Below are positions 1 to 5,653 of a stretch of 23,337 nt of DNA, piece after piece. The position numbers were made by a program, and so were the translations under genes. Every line of letters starts with the position of its first letter. The stretch's first letter is position 1. The notes under the pieces were generated by a model. It searched no databases and was not told the DNA's origin. It worked only from the letters and a program-made list of their open reading frames with translations. The DNA is from VAZQ01 sp034669045 (GTDB lineage Bacteria; Pseudomonadota; Alphaproteobacteria; Rhizobiales; Xanthobacteraceae), in contig JAXDOD010000162.1 in the NCBI GenBank assembly GCA_034669045.1, positions 1 through 23,337 on the forward strand. Direction: 5' to 3'.

Positions 1-1053
1 GGTGGGCTTGTCGTCGTAGAACTGCGCCAGGAAAGCGCCCAGCACTTCCGAGGCGGACAGCGAACGGTCGGCCTTGGGGAAATAGGCGCGATTGCCCCAG
101 TTCTGTCCGGTGCGGAAAAAGAACACCTCGATGCAGGTGAAGCCGCCGGCCTGATGCACGGCGAAAACGTCCGCCTCTTCTACCGTCCGCGGATTGATGC
201 CCTGCTGCGATTGCACCGCCGACAACGCCGCAAGGCGGTCGCGGTAACGGGCCGCGCGCTCGTAATCCAGCGCCGCGGAGGCCTGCTCCATTTCCGTCGC
301 CAGTTGCTCCTTCACCGCGCCGCTCTTGCCGGACAGGAAAGCGTTAGCCTCGCGCACCAGCTCGGCATATTCGGGAAAGGCGATCTCGCCGGTGCAGGGA
401 CCGGAACAGCGCTTGATCTGATACAGCAGGCACGGCCGCGTGCGGCTTTCGAAAAAGCCGTCCGAGCATGACCGCAGCAGGAAGGCGCGCTGCAGCGCCG
501 TGATGGTGCGGTTGACCGCCCATACCGAGGCGAAGGGACCGTAATATTTGCCGGGACGGCTGCGCGCCCCGCGATGCTTGAGAATCTGCGGCGCCCAGTG
601 ATCCGACGTGATGGCAATATAGGGGAACGACTTGTCGTCGCGCAGCAGCACGTTGAAGCGCGGCCGCAGTCGCTTGATGAGGTTGGCTTCGAGCAGCAGC
701 GCTTCGGTCTCGGTCTTGGTCGAGACGAATTCGAGTGCGGTGGTGGCCGCCACCATGCGTTCGATACGGCTGTCGTAAGCGACCGGCCGCGCATAGGCGA
801 CGATACGCTTGCGGATATTCTTGGCCTTGCCGACATAGAGCACGTCGCCATTGGCATCGATCATGCGATAGACGCCGGGCGCGCTCGGCGCGAGCTTGGC
901 GTGGCGCGCGATGGCGGCGCGGCCGGCCGCCAGCGGACCGGTCGCGCCCGCAAGGTCGATCGAGCTCTCCGGCTCGAGCTCGGGCAGGCTCTGCTCCTCG
1001 TCCTCCTCGACGAGCTCGGTGGCCGGGTCGATGTCTTTTTTCGGGCCGTTCAT
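1..1053 (-). CDS. uvrC: UvrABC system protein C (excinuclease subunit C), N-terminal 351 residues
   Basis: UvrC makes the dual incisions around bulky DNA lesions after UvrA/UvrB damage recognition (nucleotide excision repair, cytoplasm). The gene runs off the left edge, so only the N-terminal 351 residues are present. An acidic extension (residues 13-32, many Glu/Asp) precedes the GIY-YIG nuclease domain. That domain shows GVY at 60-62, LYVGKAKN at 72-79 and the following basic RKR. The translation continues through segments typical of UvrC (KYYGPF, CLLYQIKRCSGPC with paired cysteines). The UVR/UvrB-contact helix follows (KEQLATEMEQASAALDYERA), and then the start of the central domain. The UvrC-specific C-terminal RNase H-like nuclease and HhH domains are outside the window. 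The ATG at 1051-1053 is the only good start before the acidic leader. The identification is firm; only the exact start is less certain. Confidence 0.96.
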   Translation of the reverse strand, partial: MNGPKKDIDPATELVEEDEEQSLPELEPESSIDLAGATGPLAAGRAAIARHAKLAPSAPGVYRMIDANGDVLYVGKAKNIRKRIVAYARPVAYDSRIERMVAATTALEFVSTKTETEALLLEANLIKRLRPRFNVLLRDDKSFPYIAITSDHWAPQILKHRGARSRPGKYYGPFASVWAVNRTITALQRAFLLRSCSDGFFESRTRPCLLYQIKRCSGPCTGEIAFPEYAELVREANAFLSGKSGAVKEQLATEMEQASAALDYERAARYRDRLAALSAVQSQQGINPRTVEEADVFAVHQAGGFTCIEVFFFRTGQNWGNRAYFPKADRSLSASEVLGAFLAQFYDDKPT

Positions 1054-1298
1054 GGTTCGAAGGTAAGGTCGTGTGCGAGGGAATGGAACCATGCGCGACG
1101 AAACCGGGAAAGTTCCAAGTATTGCCCTACCTCAGCACCACGGGTTAACGAATGATCGCCACAACGATGGCAACTTTCGGCATATTTAGAGTTTAATAAC
1201 GACAATCCACTTAACAAGACCGTGGCGGTCTTCTGCCATAGACTCGCACCAATGCAGCAATACTGTCCCCGCAGCACGTTCAGCAGGGGACATATTCC
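1054..1298. other. Divergent intergenic region between uvrC and the outer-membrane gene
   Basis: A 245-bp spacer between the uvrC start (leftward) and the barrel-protein start (rightward). The right half, about 1150-1250, is clearly more AT-rich than its surroundings and probably holds the promoters for both genes. No convincing -35/-10 pair could be assigned by eye. The only defined structure is the hairpin over the ribosome binding site, listed separately. Confidence 0.5.
1264..1292 (+). promoter_or_regulatory. Hairpin sequestering the ribosome binding site of the outer-membrane gene
   Basis: A perfect 7-bp inverted repeat, TGTCCCC (1264-1270) with GGGGACA (1286-1292), separated by a 15-nt loop. 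The right arm includes the GGGGA Shine-Dalgarno core, which lies 8 nt before the ATG at 1299. In the mRNA the ribosome binding site would therefore be paired. The sequence shows the repeat directly; a role in translational control is inferred. Confidence 0.5.
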
Positions 1299-1961
1299 AT
1301 GAAACGCCTACTCTTCGCGACACTCAGCTTGGCCATTCTGGCTGTGCCGGCCGGCGCAGCCGACCTGCCGCGCCGCTATGACCAGCCGGTCGTTCCCAAG
1401 GCCCCGATCTATTCGCCGGCCTACAACTGGACCGGATTCTATCTCGGCCTGAACGGCGGCGGCGCCTGGGGCCGTTCCGAATGGGACACCACCGGCGACT
1501 TCAAGGTCTCGGGCGGGCTCATCGGCGGCACCGCCGGCTACAACTGGCAGACCGGCGCTTTCGTGCTCGGCCTCGAAAGCGATCTCGACTGGTCGGGGAT
1601 CAGCGGCAGCACCAACGCGTTTTGCACCTTCGGCTGCAAGACCAGCAACTCGTGGCTTGCCACCGTGCGCGGCCGCGTCGGCTATTCGTACGATCGGTTC
1701 CTGCCCTATCTGACCGCGGGGCTTGCGGTCGGCGACATCAGCGCGAAGACACCCGGCCTCGCCGGACTGTCGGAGACCAATCTGGGCTGGACCGTCGGCG
1801 GCGGCGTCGAAGTCGCGCTCATGGGCAACTGGAGCGCCAAGCTCGAATATCTCTACGTCGATCTCGGCGAGATCAAATGCGGGCTGGCCTGCGGCGCGGC
1901 CGCCAACGACGTGACGTTCACGAGCCACCTCTTCCGCGGCGGCATCAACTACCGGTTCTGA
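1299..1961 (+). CDS. Outer-membrane beta-barrel protein, Omp25/Omp31-like porin family
   Basis: A 220-aa precursor with a classic signal peptide (MKRLLFATLSLAILAVPAGAA, cleavage near residue 20). Residues 42-60 (YNWTGFYLGLNGGGAWGRS) match the first strand of the eight-stranded Omp25/Omp31-like barrels of Hyphomicrobiales. Alternating aromatic/glycine strands follow, and the chain ends in NYRF; a C-terminal phenylalanine is the usual recognition signal for BAM insertion. Two cysteine pairs (FCTFGC and KCGLACG) lie in predicted loops and could form extracellular disulfides. Family members are structural or immunogenic outer-membrane proteins; a specific pore function cannot be read from sequence. 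The ATG at 1299 has GGGGA 8 nt upstream. The gene is monocistronic and is followed by a good terminator. Confidence 0.9.
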   Translation: MKRLLFATLSLAILAVPAGAADLPRRYDQPVVPKAPIYSPAYNWTGFYLGLNGGGAWGRSEWDTTGDFKVSGGLIGGTAGYNWQTGAFVLGLESDLDWSGISGSTNAFCTFGCKTSNSWLATVRGRVGYSYDRFLPYLTAGLAVGDISAKTPGLAGLSETNLGWTVGGGVEVALMGNWSAKLEYLYVDLGEIKCGLACGAAANDVTFTSHLFRGGINYRF

Positions 1962-1987
1962 TCGCGCATCGATTGCCGAAATCAGCA

Positions 1988-2019
1988 AAGCCCCGGCGTC
2001 GCCTGCCGGGGTTTTTTCT
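1988..2019 (+). terminator. Rho-independent terminator of the outer-membrane gene
   Basis: Stem CCCCGGC (1991-1997) with GCCGGGG (2005-2011), a 7-nt loop, then a run of six T (2012-2017). It lies about 30 nt after the stop codon. The A-residues before the stem are too few for strong termination of the convergent leftward gene. Confidence 0.88.
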
Positions 2020-2045
2020 TTGCCGCGCCGAGCAACCGAGGCCGT

Positions 2046-2666
2046 TCAGGACGGCGGCGGCGTGGTGGCGCCGAACGACGGCACCCGCGCCGCGAAGGTG
2101 TCGAGCCACGCCACCAGACGCCGATGGTCCTTGCGCCAGCTTCCCTGGAAGCGGAAGTCGCGATAGCCGAGCGCGCAGGCGAGCGTGATCTGGCCGACGT
2201 TCGGCGGTGAATCGAGGCCCTGCGGCGAGGCTTCGAGCGCGGCGAGCCCGCGCGCCACCTTGGCGTCCTGAAGATCGAGCCATTTCTGCTCGGCCTTCTC
2301 GGGCGGGCGATAGCGTCCCTCATAGACGATCAGGATCGACGCATCGAGAATGCCGTCGGCGAGCGCCTCGAGACGCAGCGCATCGAAGCGCGCCTTGGTT
2401 TCCGTCGGAAGGATTTTTCCGCCGCCCGCGAGCGCGTCGAGATATTCGAGAATGACCGGCGAATCGTAGAGCGCGCTGCCGTCATCGAGAATGAGCGCAG
2501 GCACCTTGCCGAGCGGATTCTGCTTGCTGATCGGATCGGCCGGGTCCTGCGTGGACGCGGGCTCGACTTTGACCTTGCCGTCGAGGCCGAGCACGCTGAC
2601 GGCGATGCGGGCCTTGCGGCCGAACGGAGAACCAAATCCAGTGCGCAGTGTCGGCATGGACGGCAT
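2046..2666 (-). CDS. Glutathione S-transferase family protein
   Basis: A 206-aa protein with the thioredoxin-fold N-terminal GST domain (about 5-80) and an all-helical C-terminal domain (about 90-200). The first strand and helix (LRTGFGSPFGRKARIAVSVLGL) put a serine at the position often used to activate glutathione. KVPAL (54-58) carries the cis-proline, and YDSPVILEYLD (67-77) is the usual D/E-S glutathione-binding turn. GSTs of this type conjugate or reduce small electrophiles or peroxides in the cytoplasm; the substrate cannot be predicted. The start at 2666 has AAGGA very close by, so the in-frame ATG at 2657 is an equally plausible start. The gene lies 91 bp downstream of cspA on the same strand. 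Confidence 0.9.
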   Translation of the reverse strand: MPSMPTLRTGFGSPFGRKARIAVSVLGLDGKVKVEPASTQDPADPISKQNPLGKVPALILDDGSALYDSPVILEYLDALAGGGKILPTETKARFDALRLEALADGILDASILIVYEGRYRPPEKAEQKWLDLQDAKVARGLAALEASPQGLDSPPNVGQITLACALGYRDFRFQGSWRKDHRRLVAWLDTFAARVPSFGATTPPPS

Positions 2667-2757
2667 TGTCCTTCTTGGCCGCGGGCGGCGCCAGGCGCGC
2701 GCGCGGCGGGAATCTGGTCAGGCGGCGGGCACGCCGGGCGGCGCACCCGCGCGTCGA

Positions 2758-2973
2758 TCAGCCGGTGATGACGAGGTTTACGGCCTTCGGGCCTTTGCCT
2801 TTCTTGTCGGGTTCGACCTCGAACGTGATGCGCTGGCCTTCGTTCAGCGCCTTGAGCCCGGCCCGTTCGACCGCGGTGATGTGCACGAACACGTCGCGCC
2901 CTCCATCGTCGGGCTTGATGAAACCATAGCCGCGCTCGGCATTGAAGAACTTCACCGTACCTGCGTTTGCCAT
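2758..2973 (-). CDS. cspA: Cold-shock domain protein (CspA family)
   Basis: A 71-aa single cold-shock domain, the normal length for the family. It has the RNP1-type segment TVKFFNAERGYGFIKPDD (residues 6-23) and the RNP2-type segment DVFVHITAV (28-36), which bind single-stranded RNA/DNA through stacked aromatic residues. Such proteins act as RNA chaperones or antiterminators in cold shock or stationary phase. The ATG at 2973 is supported by AGGAG at 2982-2986 with 8-nt spacing. The frame is open further upstream, but that extension has no homology-like character. A roughly 195-bp leader separates it from rlmJ and contains a hairpin and a short direct repeat, fitting the long structured leaders known for csp genes. 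The symbol is a family label; rhizobia carry several csp paralogues. Confidence 0.93.
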   Translation of the reverse strand: MANAGTVKFFNAERGYGFIKPDDGGRDVFVHITAVERAGLKALNEGQRITFEVEPDKKGKGPKAVNLVITG

Positions 2974-3092
2974 CGGGAAAGCTCCTGTCCCCGTGGTAGA
3001 CTGAGCCGACGGCCCCCACGGCGCGACGGCGCGGCCAGACATTCGCGTTCGGCAAGGACATCGGCCGGTTTGCGGCCTCAGTCACTCCGCCG

Positions 3093-3133
3093 GCCTCCGT
3101 CGGAGGCGGAACGTCAAAACCAATGTCAAAAGG
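3093..3133 (-). promoter_or_regulatory. Structured leader or promoter region upstream of cspA
   Basis: Two signals lie in the spacer between rlmJ and cspA. The first is a GC-rich hairpin, GCCTCC (3093-3098) with GGAGGC (3102-3107) and a tight 3-nt loop. The second is a 12-bp tandem near-repeat (3110-3121 and 3122-3133; 3 differences). Read on the minus strand this repeat contains TTTTGAC twice, resembling a -35 element. No matching -10 box was clear. The placement suggests a promoter followed by a folded 5' UTR. Confidence 0.35.
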
Positions 3134-3168
3134 TAATCTAATCCGGGCCTGTGGAAAAGTGGCGAAAT

Positions 3169-4017
3169 CTAGCTTTCGGCGACGAGCCAATCGAGCCGAT
3201 GACCGCCGCCTTGACCGGCCAGGACAGCCGCAAGCGCGGGAAGCACCGCCTGCAGCTCGCTTTCAAGCGTCCAGGGCGGATTGACCACGATCAGCCCGCA
3301 GCCGCCGAGAGGCCCCTCGGTATGCGTCGGCGCGACGGCGAGTTCGGCGCGCAGGATTTTTGCAATTCCGGCGCGCCGCAGTCGGCGTGCCAGCGTATCG
3401 GGCGCCTCGCGGCCTTTGATCGGATACCACAACAGGAAAATGCCGCCCGCCCATTTGCGATGCGCGGTTTCGAGCCCACGCGCGAGCCGCGTGAAGTCAC
3501 CGGCGTCTTCGAACGGCGGGTCGATCAACACGACGCCACGACGCTCCGGCGGCGGCACATAGGCATTGAGCGCGATCCAGCCGTCGATCGCGACCACCTT
3601 GACGCGGCGGTCGTGCTCGACATTGCCCGCAAGCGCGGCCGCCGCGTTCGGCTCGAGCTCGCAGGCGACGAGCCGATCCTGTGCGCGCAGAAAGGCGCGC
3701 GCCAGCGCGGGCGAGCCCGGATAGGTGGCGAGCCGGCCGCCCGCGTTGAGGCCGGCGACCACATCGAGATAGGGGGACAGCAGCGCCCGCACCGGCTCGG
3801 CGACCGACGCGGCGATCAGACGGCCGATGCCGTCGCGCCATTCGCCGCTGCGGCTGGCTTCGGCGCCGGCGAGATCGTAGAGACCCGCGCCCGCATGGGT
3901 GTCGATGACGCGGAATGCGGCGGGCTTGGCCCGCAGATGGACCAGAATGCGCGCGAGCACCGCGTGCTTGACGACGTCGGCGAAGCTGCCGGCGTGAAAG
4001 GCGTGGCGGTAGTTCAT
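3169..4017 (-). CDS. rlmJ: 23S rRNA (adenine-2030-N6)-methyltransferase RlmJ
   Basis: A 282-aa protein closely following the RlmJ (YhiR/ComJ) family along its whole length. RlmJ methylates A2030 of 23S rRNA using S-adenosylmethionine. The start MNYRHAFHAGSFADVVKH is the conserved family N terminus and fixes the ATG at 4017, although the frame is open upstream with a low-complexity Thr/Ala stretch. Other landmarks are DTHAGAGLYDL (39-49, SAM-binding loop), YPGSPALARAFLR (99-111), LIDPPFE (164-170) and VVNPPW (244-249). The N6-adenine catalytic motif is DPPF here; the E. coli enzyme, as recalled, has DPPY. No strong Shine-Dalgarno is visible. The gene lies 150 bp downstream of the RNase T2 gene and upstream of cspA on the same strand. 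Confidence 0.94.
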   Translation of the reverse strand: MNYRHAFHAGSFADVVKHAVLARILVHLRAKPAAFRVIDTHAGAGLYDLAGAEASRSGEWRDGIGRLIAASVAEPVRALLSPYLDVVAGLNAGGRLATYPGSPALARAFLRAQDRLVACELEPNAAAALAGNVEHDRRVKVVAIDGWIALNAYVPPPERRGVVLIDPPFEDAGDFTRLARGLETAHRKWAGGIFLLWYPIKGREAPDTLARRLRRAGIAKILRAELAVAPTHTEGPLGGCGLIVVNPPWTLESELQAVLPALAAVLAGQGGGHRLDWLVAES

Positions 4018-4140
4018 CGCGCCATAGGTCGCCGTTGTGTGCGTCGCGGGTGCAACCGTCGTCGTCGCAGGCGTCGCGTGGTGCTGCGCGGTCGTTCGCC
4101 GCCCGCGCTGACTGGCGAGGCGCGCCCCCAAACCGCATCC

Positions 4141-4184
4141 TATACCTGGGGCGTGGCCGACCTACACCTAGGGCGTGGCCGACC
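4141..4184. repeat. 22-bp tandem duplication across the RNase T2 stop codon
   Basis: Two directly adjacent 22-bp copies (4141-4162 and 4163-4184) differ at only two positions. The right copy holds the last codons and TAG stop of the RNase T2 gene (stop at 4168-4170). In the left copy the equivalent triplet reads CAG on the minus strand. Because 22 is not a multiple of three, the duplication changes what follows the end of the reading frame. Confidence 0.9.
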
Positions 4185-4857
4185 GGCCGCTACGCACCGG
4201 CGGCATCACCACATGGTCGCGGCGGCAGGCGCGCCGGTCGACTTCCGGACATTCGCGGAATTTGAAGTCCTTGGCGAGGCATATCCTGACCTCGTTGAGC
4301 CGCCGGCTGTCGCAGGTCACCGCGATCGCGCCGCGGCTGAGACCGGGATTGGCCGCCACGAAGGCGTCCTCCACCTCGTCCGGCGCCACCGTCAGCGCGC
4401 GCGTCGGCTCCACATAGGCGTCGGGGATCTTCACGACGGCGCGCGCCTTGCGCACCGTGTCGAAATAGGCCCGCGAAGTGAGGCCCGAGCAGGTGCCGTG
4501 CTTGTCCCATTCATTGAAGATCAGGCGGGGCGCCGGCATCAGATCGAGCATGGACGAGACGATATTGCGGTCGAGCCGCGGCGCCGGCACTTGGCAGAAT
4601 TCCGGAAAGCCCTTCTCGTATTGCGGCCACAGGCCATGGACAACGAAGGAATAGGGCCGTGGCCCGCATTGCTCGTTCTGGTCGCGGCCGCGTTCGGCGG
4701 AGGATTCGCAGAACGACGGCGACCAGGACAGCGCGAGCACATAATAATCGAACTGGCCGGGCTGGTTCTGGCGACGATCCTGCGCGCCAACCGCGCCAGA
4801 GCCGACGATGAGCGCGATGGCAGCAGCAAAAGCGGCGCGAAGGACAAACCGGATCAT
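4168..4857 (-). CDS. Secreted ribonuclease T2 family protein
   Basis: A 229-aa precursor with a signal peptide (residues 1-25, cleavage probable after AVGA). Both conserved active-site segments of the RNase T2/Rh/S family are present: CAS1 FVVHGLWPQ (71-79, His74) and CAS2 NEWDKHGTC (115-123, Glu116, Lys119, His120). These make it a metal-independent endoribonuclease that cleaves via a 2',3'-cyclic phosphate. Several cysteines (C50, C64, C88, C123, C182, C193, C203, C211) are available for disulfides, consistent with a periplasmic or extracellular enzyme, comparable to E. coli RNase I. The last residues (SGRSATP) end inside the 22-bp tandem repeat, so the extreme C terminus may be recently altered. 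The insertion cassette begins about 85 bp upstream of its start and may have displaced its promoter. Confidence 0.93.
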   Translation of the reverse strand: MIRFVLRAAFAAAIALIVGSGAVGAQDRRQNQPGQFDYYVLALSWSPSFCESSAERGRDQNEQCGPRPYSFVVHGLWPQYEKGFPEFCQVPAPRLDRNIVSSMLDLMPAPRLIFNEWDKHGTCSGLTSRAYFDTVRKARAVVKIPDAYVEPTRALTVAPDEVEDAFVAANPGLSRGAIAVTCDSRRLNEVRICLAKDFKFRECPEVDRRACRRDHVVMPPVRSGRSATP

Positions 4858-4942
4858 GGGACGCCCCTACTCACGATGCAGAGGGAACCCTATCACCCCT
4901 TCTGGAACAATACAAGAACAAAACGGCAATGAAGGGAATGTG

Positions 4943-4951
4943 GATTAAGCC
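4943..4951 (+). repeat. Left copy of 9-bp target-site duplication
   Basis: GATTAAGCC, directly abutting the left inverted repeat at 4952. An identical copy abuts the right inverted repeat. Confidence 0.85.
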
Positions 4952-4963
4952 GGTACTGGCCGG
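4952..4963 (+). repeat. Left terminal inverted repeat of the insertion element
   Basis: GGTACTGGCCGG, a perfect 12-bp inverted match to 5584-5595; the two ends diverge immediately inside this. Confidence 0.87.
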
Positions 4964-4974
4964 GTTTGGGCCTT

Positions 4975-5012
4975 AGTGGCTGGATTTGAAAACAGCAGTG
5001 GCCGGATTTGAA
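4975..5012 (+). repeat. Subterminal direct repeats at the left end of the element
   Basis: Two 16-bp copies, 4975-4990 and 4997-5012, differ at one position and are spaced 22 nt apart. They resemble the end sequence itself: ACTGGCCGGGTTTGG at 4955-4969 is a looser third copy (11 of 16 positions agree). Repeated end-like motifs beside a terminus are typical transposase binding sites. No equivalent set was seen at the right end. Confidence 0.65.
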
Positions 5013-5090
5013 CGCGTCGGAGTCATGGAGCGACAAAGAGGTGGCTTCGTAGGGCTAAGTTCGCCATTCCGGCGACCAGGGAGAACCACA

Positions 5091-5345
5091 ATGACAACCC
5101 GTTTTATCGGCCCGCTGCTCTGCGGCGGCCTGCTGATGCTCGCGACCGCGACAAGCGCACTCGCCCAATTCAGGCAAGGCAACAAGACGGACCAATATGG
5201 CGAAGGGCGTGTCCTTCGCGGCGAAGATATTCCGAGCGGTCGTGTCTTCTATCCCGAGGCTGATAGGAACCAAAAGCCGATCTGTGTCGTCAAGAGAGTT
5301 AAGAAAGAGGGGATGCCGGTCGAATACGTAAAGGTATGCAGTTAG
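5091..5345 (+). CDS. Small exported protein carried in the insertion element (function unknown)
   Basis: An 84-aa precursor with a clear signal peptide (MTTRFIGPLLCGGLLMLATA, cleavage near SALA-Q, residue 25). The mature part is about 59 residues, basic and polar, with two cysteines (C65, C83) that could form one disulfide. The ATG at 5091 is favoured by AGGGAGA at 5078-5084. An upstream in-frame TTG (4986) lies within the subterminal repeat and is not credible. The gene occupies the left half of the element and faces the 55-aa gene. Codon use is less GC-biased than in the flanking genes (for example runs such as AAG AGA GTT AAG AAA GAG), consistent with foreign origin. No family was recognised. 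Exported, with unknown function, is as far as the sequence goes. Confidence 0.75.
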   Translation: MTTRFIGPLLCGGLLMLATATSALAQFRQGNKTDQYGEGRVLRGEDIPSGRVFYPEADRNQKPICVVKRVKKEGMPVEYVKVCS

Positions 5346-5375
5346 TCAGAGTGCGCGTTTGACAATCGAATTTTA

Positions 5376-5399
5376 GGGGCCGCCTCAGTTGGCGGCCTC
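5376..5399. terminator. Hairpin between the two convergent genes of the insertion element
   Basis: Perfect stem GGCCGCC (5378-5384) with GGCGGCC (5391-5397), a 6-nt loop, and partial extension on both sides. It overlaps the stop codon of the leftward 55-aa gene and lies 30 nt after the stop of the rightward gene. The following T-tract is short and delayed (TTTT at 5404-5407), so it would be a weak intrinsic terminator or a shared 3'-end structure. Confidence 0.5.
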
Positions 5400-5552
5400 G
5401 TCATTTTCCTGGTCAGCCAGGATTTCCTTGTCGAGTTCCAGCTTCTTGATAAGGCGCTCGATCTCCTTCACGCCGACGATGCCGGTGACAACCAGCCGGA
5501 AGCTGGCCTCCTTTGAGAGGAGCCCTGTCGTCAGTTCGCGCTCGCCTTCCAT
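5385..5552 (-). CDS. Small acidic protein, probably helical, carried in the insertion element (function unknown)
   Basis: A 55-aa reading frame beginning MEGERELTTGLLSKEASFRL and ending in an acidic tail (DQENDEAAN). Residues 28-47 (VKEIERLIKKLELDKEILAD) have the heptad-like spacing of Ile/Leu expected of an amphipathic or coiled-coil helix. The composition is protein-like, whereas the opposite strand over the same bases is a serine-rich shadow. The start is uncertain. The ATG at 5552 has only a weak AAGG upstream, and the frame stays open another 15 codons through a PPPPKGKVK stretch and the inverted repeat, stopping at a TAA inside the target duplication. It converges on the exported-protein gene. 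No signal peptide or known domain was recognised. Its conservation in other copies of the element would decide whether it is real. Confidence 0.6.
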   Translation of the reverse strand: MEGERELTTGLLSKEASFRLVVTGIVGVKEIERLIKKLELDKEILADQENDEAAN

Positions 5553-5583
5553 GAGCTTGACCTTTCCCTTGGGAGGCGGTGGT

Positions 5584-5595
5584 CCGGCCAGTACC
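5584..5595 (-). repeat. Right terminal inverted repeat of the insertion element
   Basis: CCGGCCAGTACC on the plus strand, the exact reverse complement of the left end. Confidence 0.87.
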
Positions 5596-5604
5596 GATTA
5601 AGCC
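5596..5604 (+). repeat. Right copy of 9-bp target-site duplication
   Basis: GATTAAGCC, identical to 4943-4951. It also supplies, on the minus strand, the in-frame stop that closes the open frame running through the right inverted repeat. Confidence 0.85.
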
Positions 5605-5653
5605 AAACAATACGCCAGCGTACCATTCGCCGCGTGCACGACACTCGGTATGG

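Larger units (their letters stand above)
4943..5604. mobile_element. Non-autonomous cargo-carrying insertion element with 12-bp inverted ends and 9-bp target duplication
   Basis: The element proper is 4952-5595 (644 bp). Its ends are perfect 12-bp inverted repeats: GGTACTGGCCGG at 4952-4963 and its reverse complement at 5584-5595. Each end abuts an identical 9-bp direct repeat, GATTAAGCC, at 4943-4951 and 5596-5604, the signature of a target-site duplication. No transposase-sized reading frame lies inside, so it would have to be moved in trans. It carries two small convergent genes plus a hairpin between them, and subterminal repeats at the left end. Nine-bp duplications occur in several DDE families (IS1, some IS5 and IS4 relatives). 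The family is not assigned because the ends could not be compared with a database. The site is intergenic, between the RNase T2 gene and a secreted-protein gene. Confidence 0.85.

Noticed and set aside
2330..3190. A 286-codon minus-strand frame spanning both the cspA and GST genes
   Set aside because: It overlaps two genes with strong motifs in other frames and reads as Arg-rich shadow translation, not a fusion.
4018..4131. In-frame upstream extension of rlmJ
   Set aside because: It is Thr/Ala low-complexity sequence; the family N terminus MNYRHAFHAG fixes the start at 4017.
3151..4932. A 593-codon open frame on the plus strand opposite RNase T2 and rlmJ
   Set aside because: It is antisense to two genes with clear family motifs. 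Its translation is Arg/Ala-rich without domains, typical of a GC-driven shadow frame.
4952..5595. Assigning the cassette to a named IS family from its ends and 9-bp duplication
   Set aside because: Several families make 9-bp duplications, and the end sequence could not be compared with a database here; no transposase is present to classify.
5389..5601. Plus-strand 70-codon frame in the right half of the cassette
   Set aside because: It is Ser/Arg-rich, overlaps the hairpin, lacks a ribosome binding site and lies opposite the more protein-like 55-aa frame.
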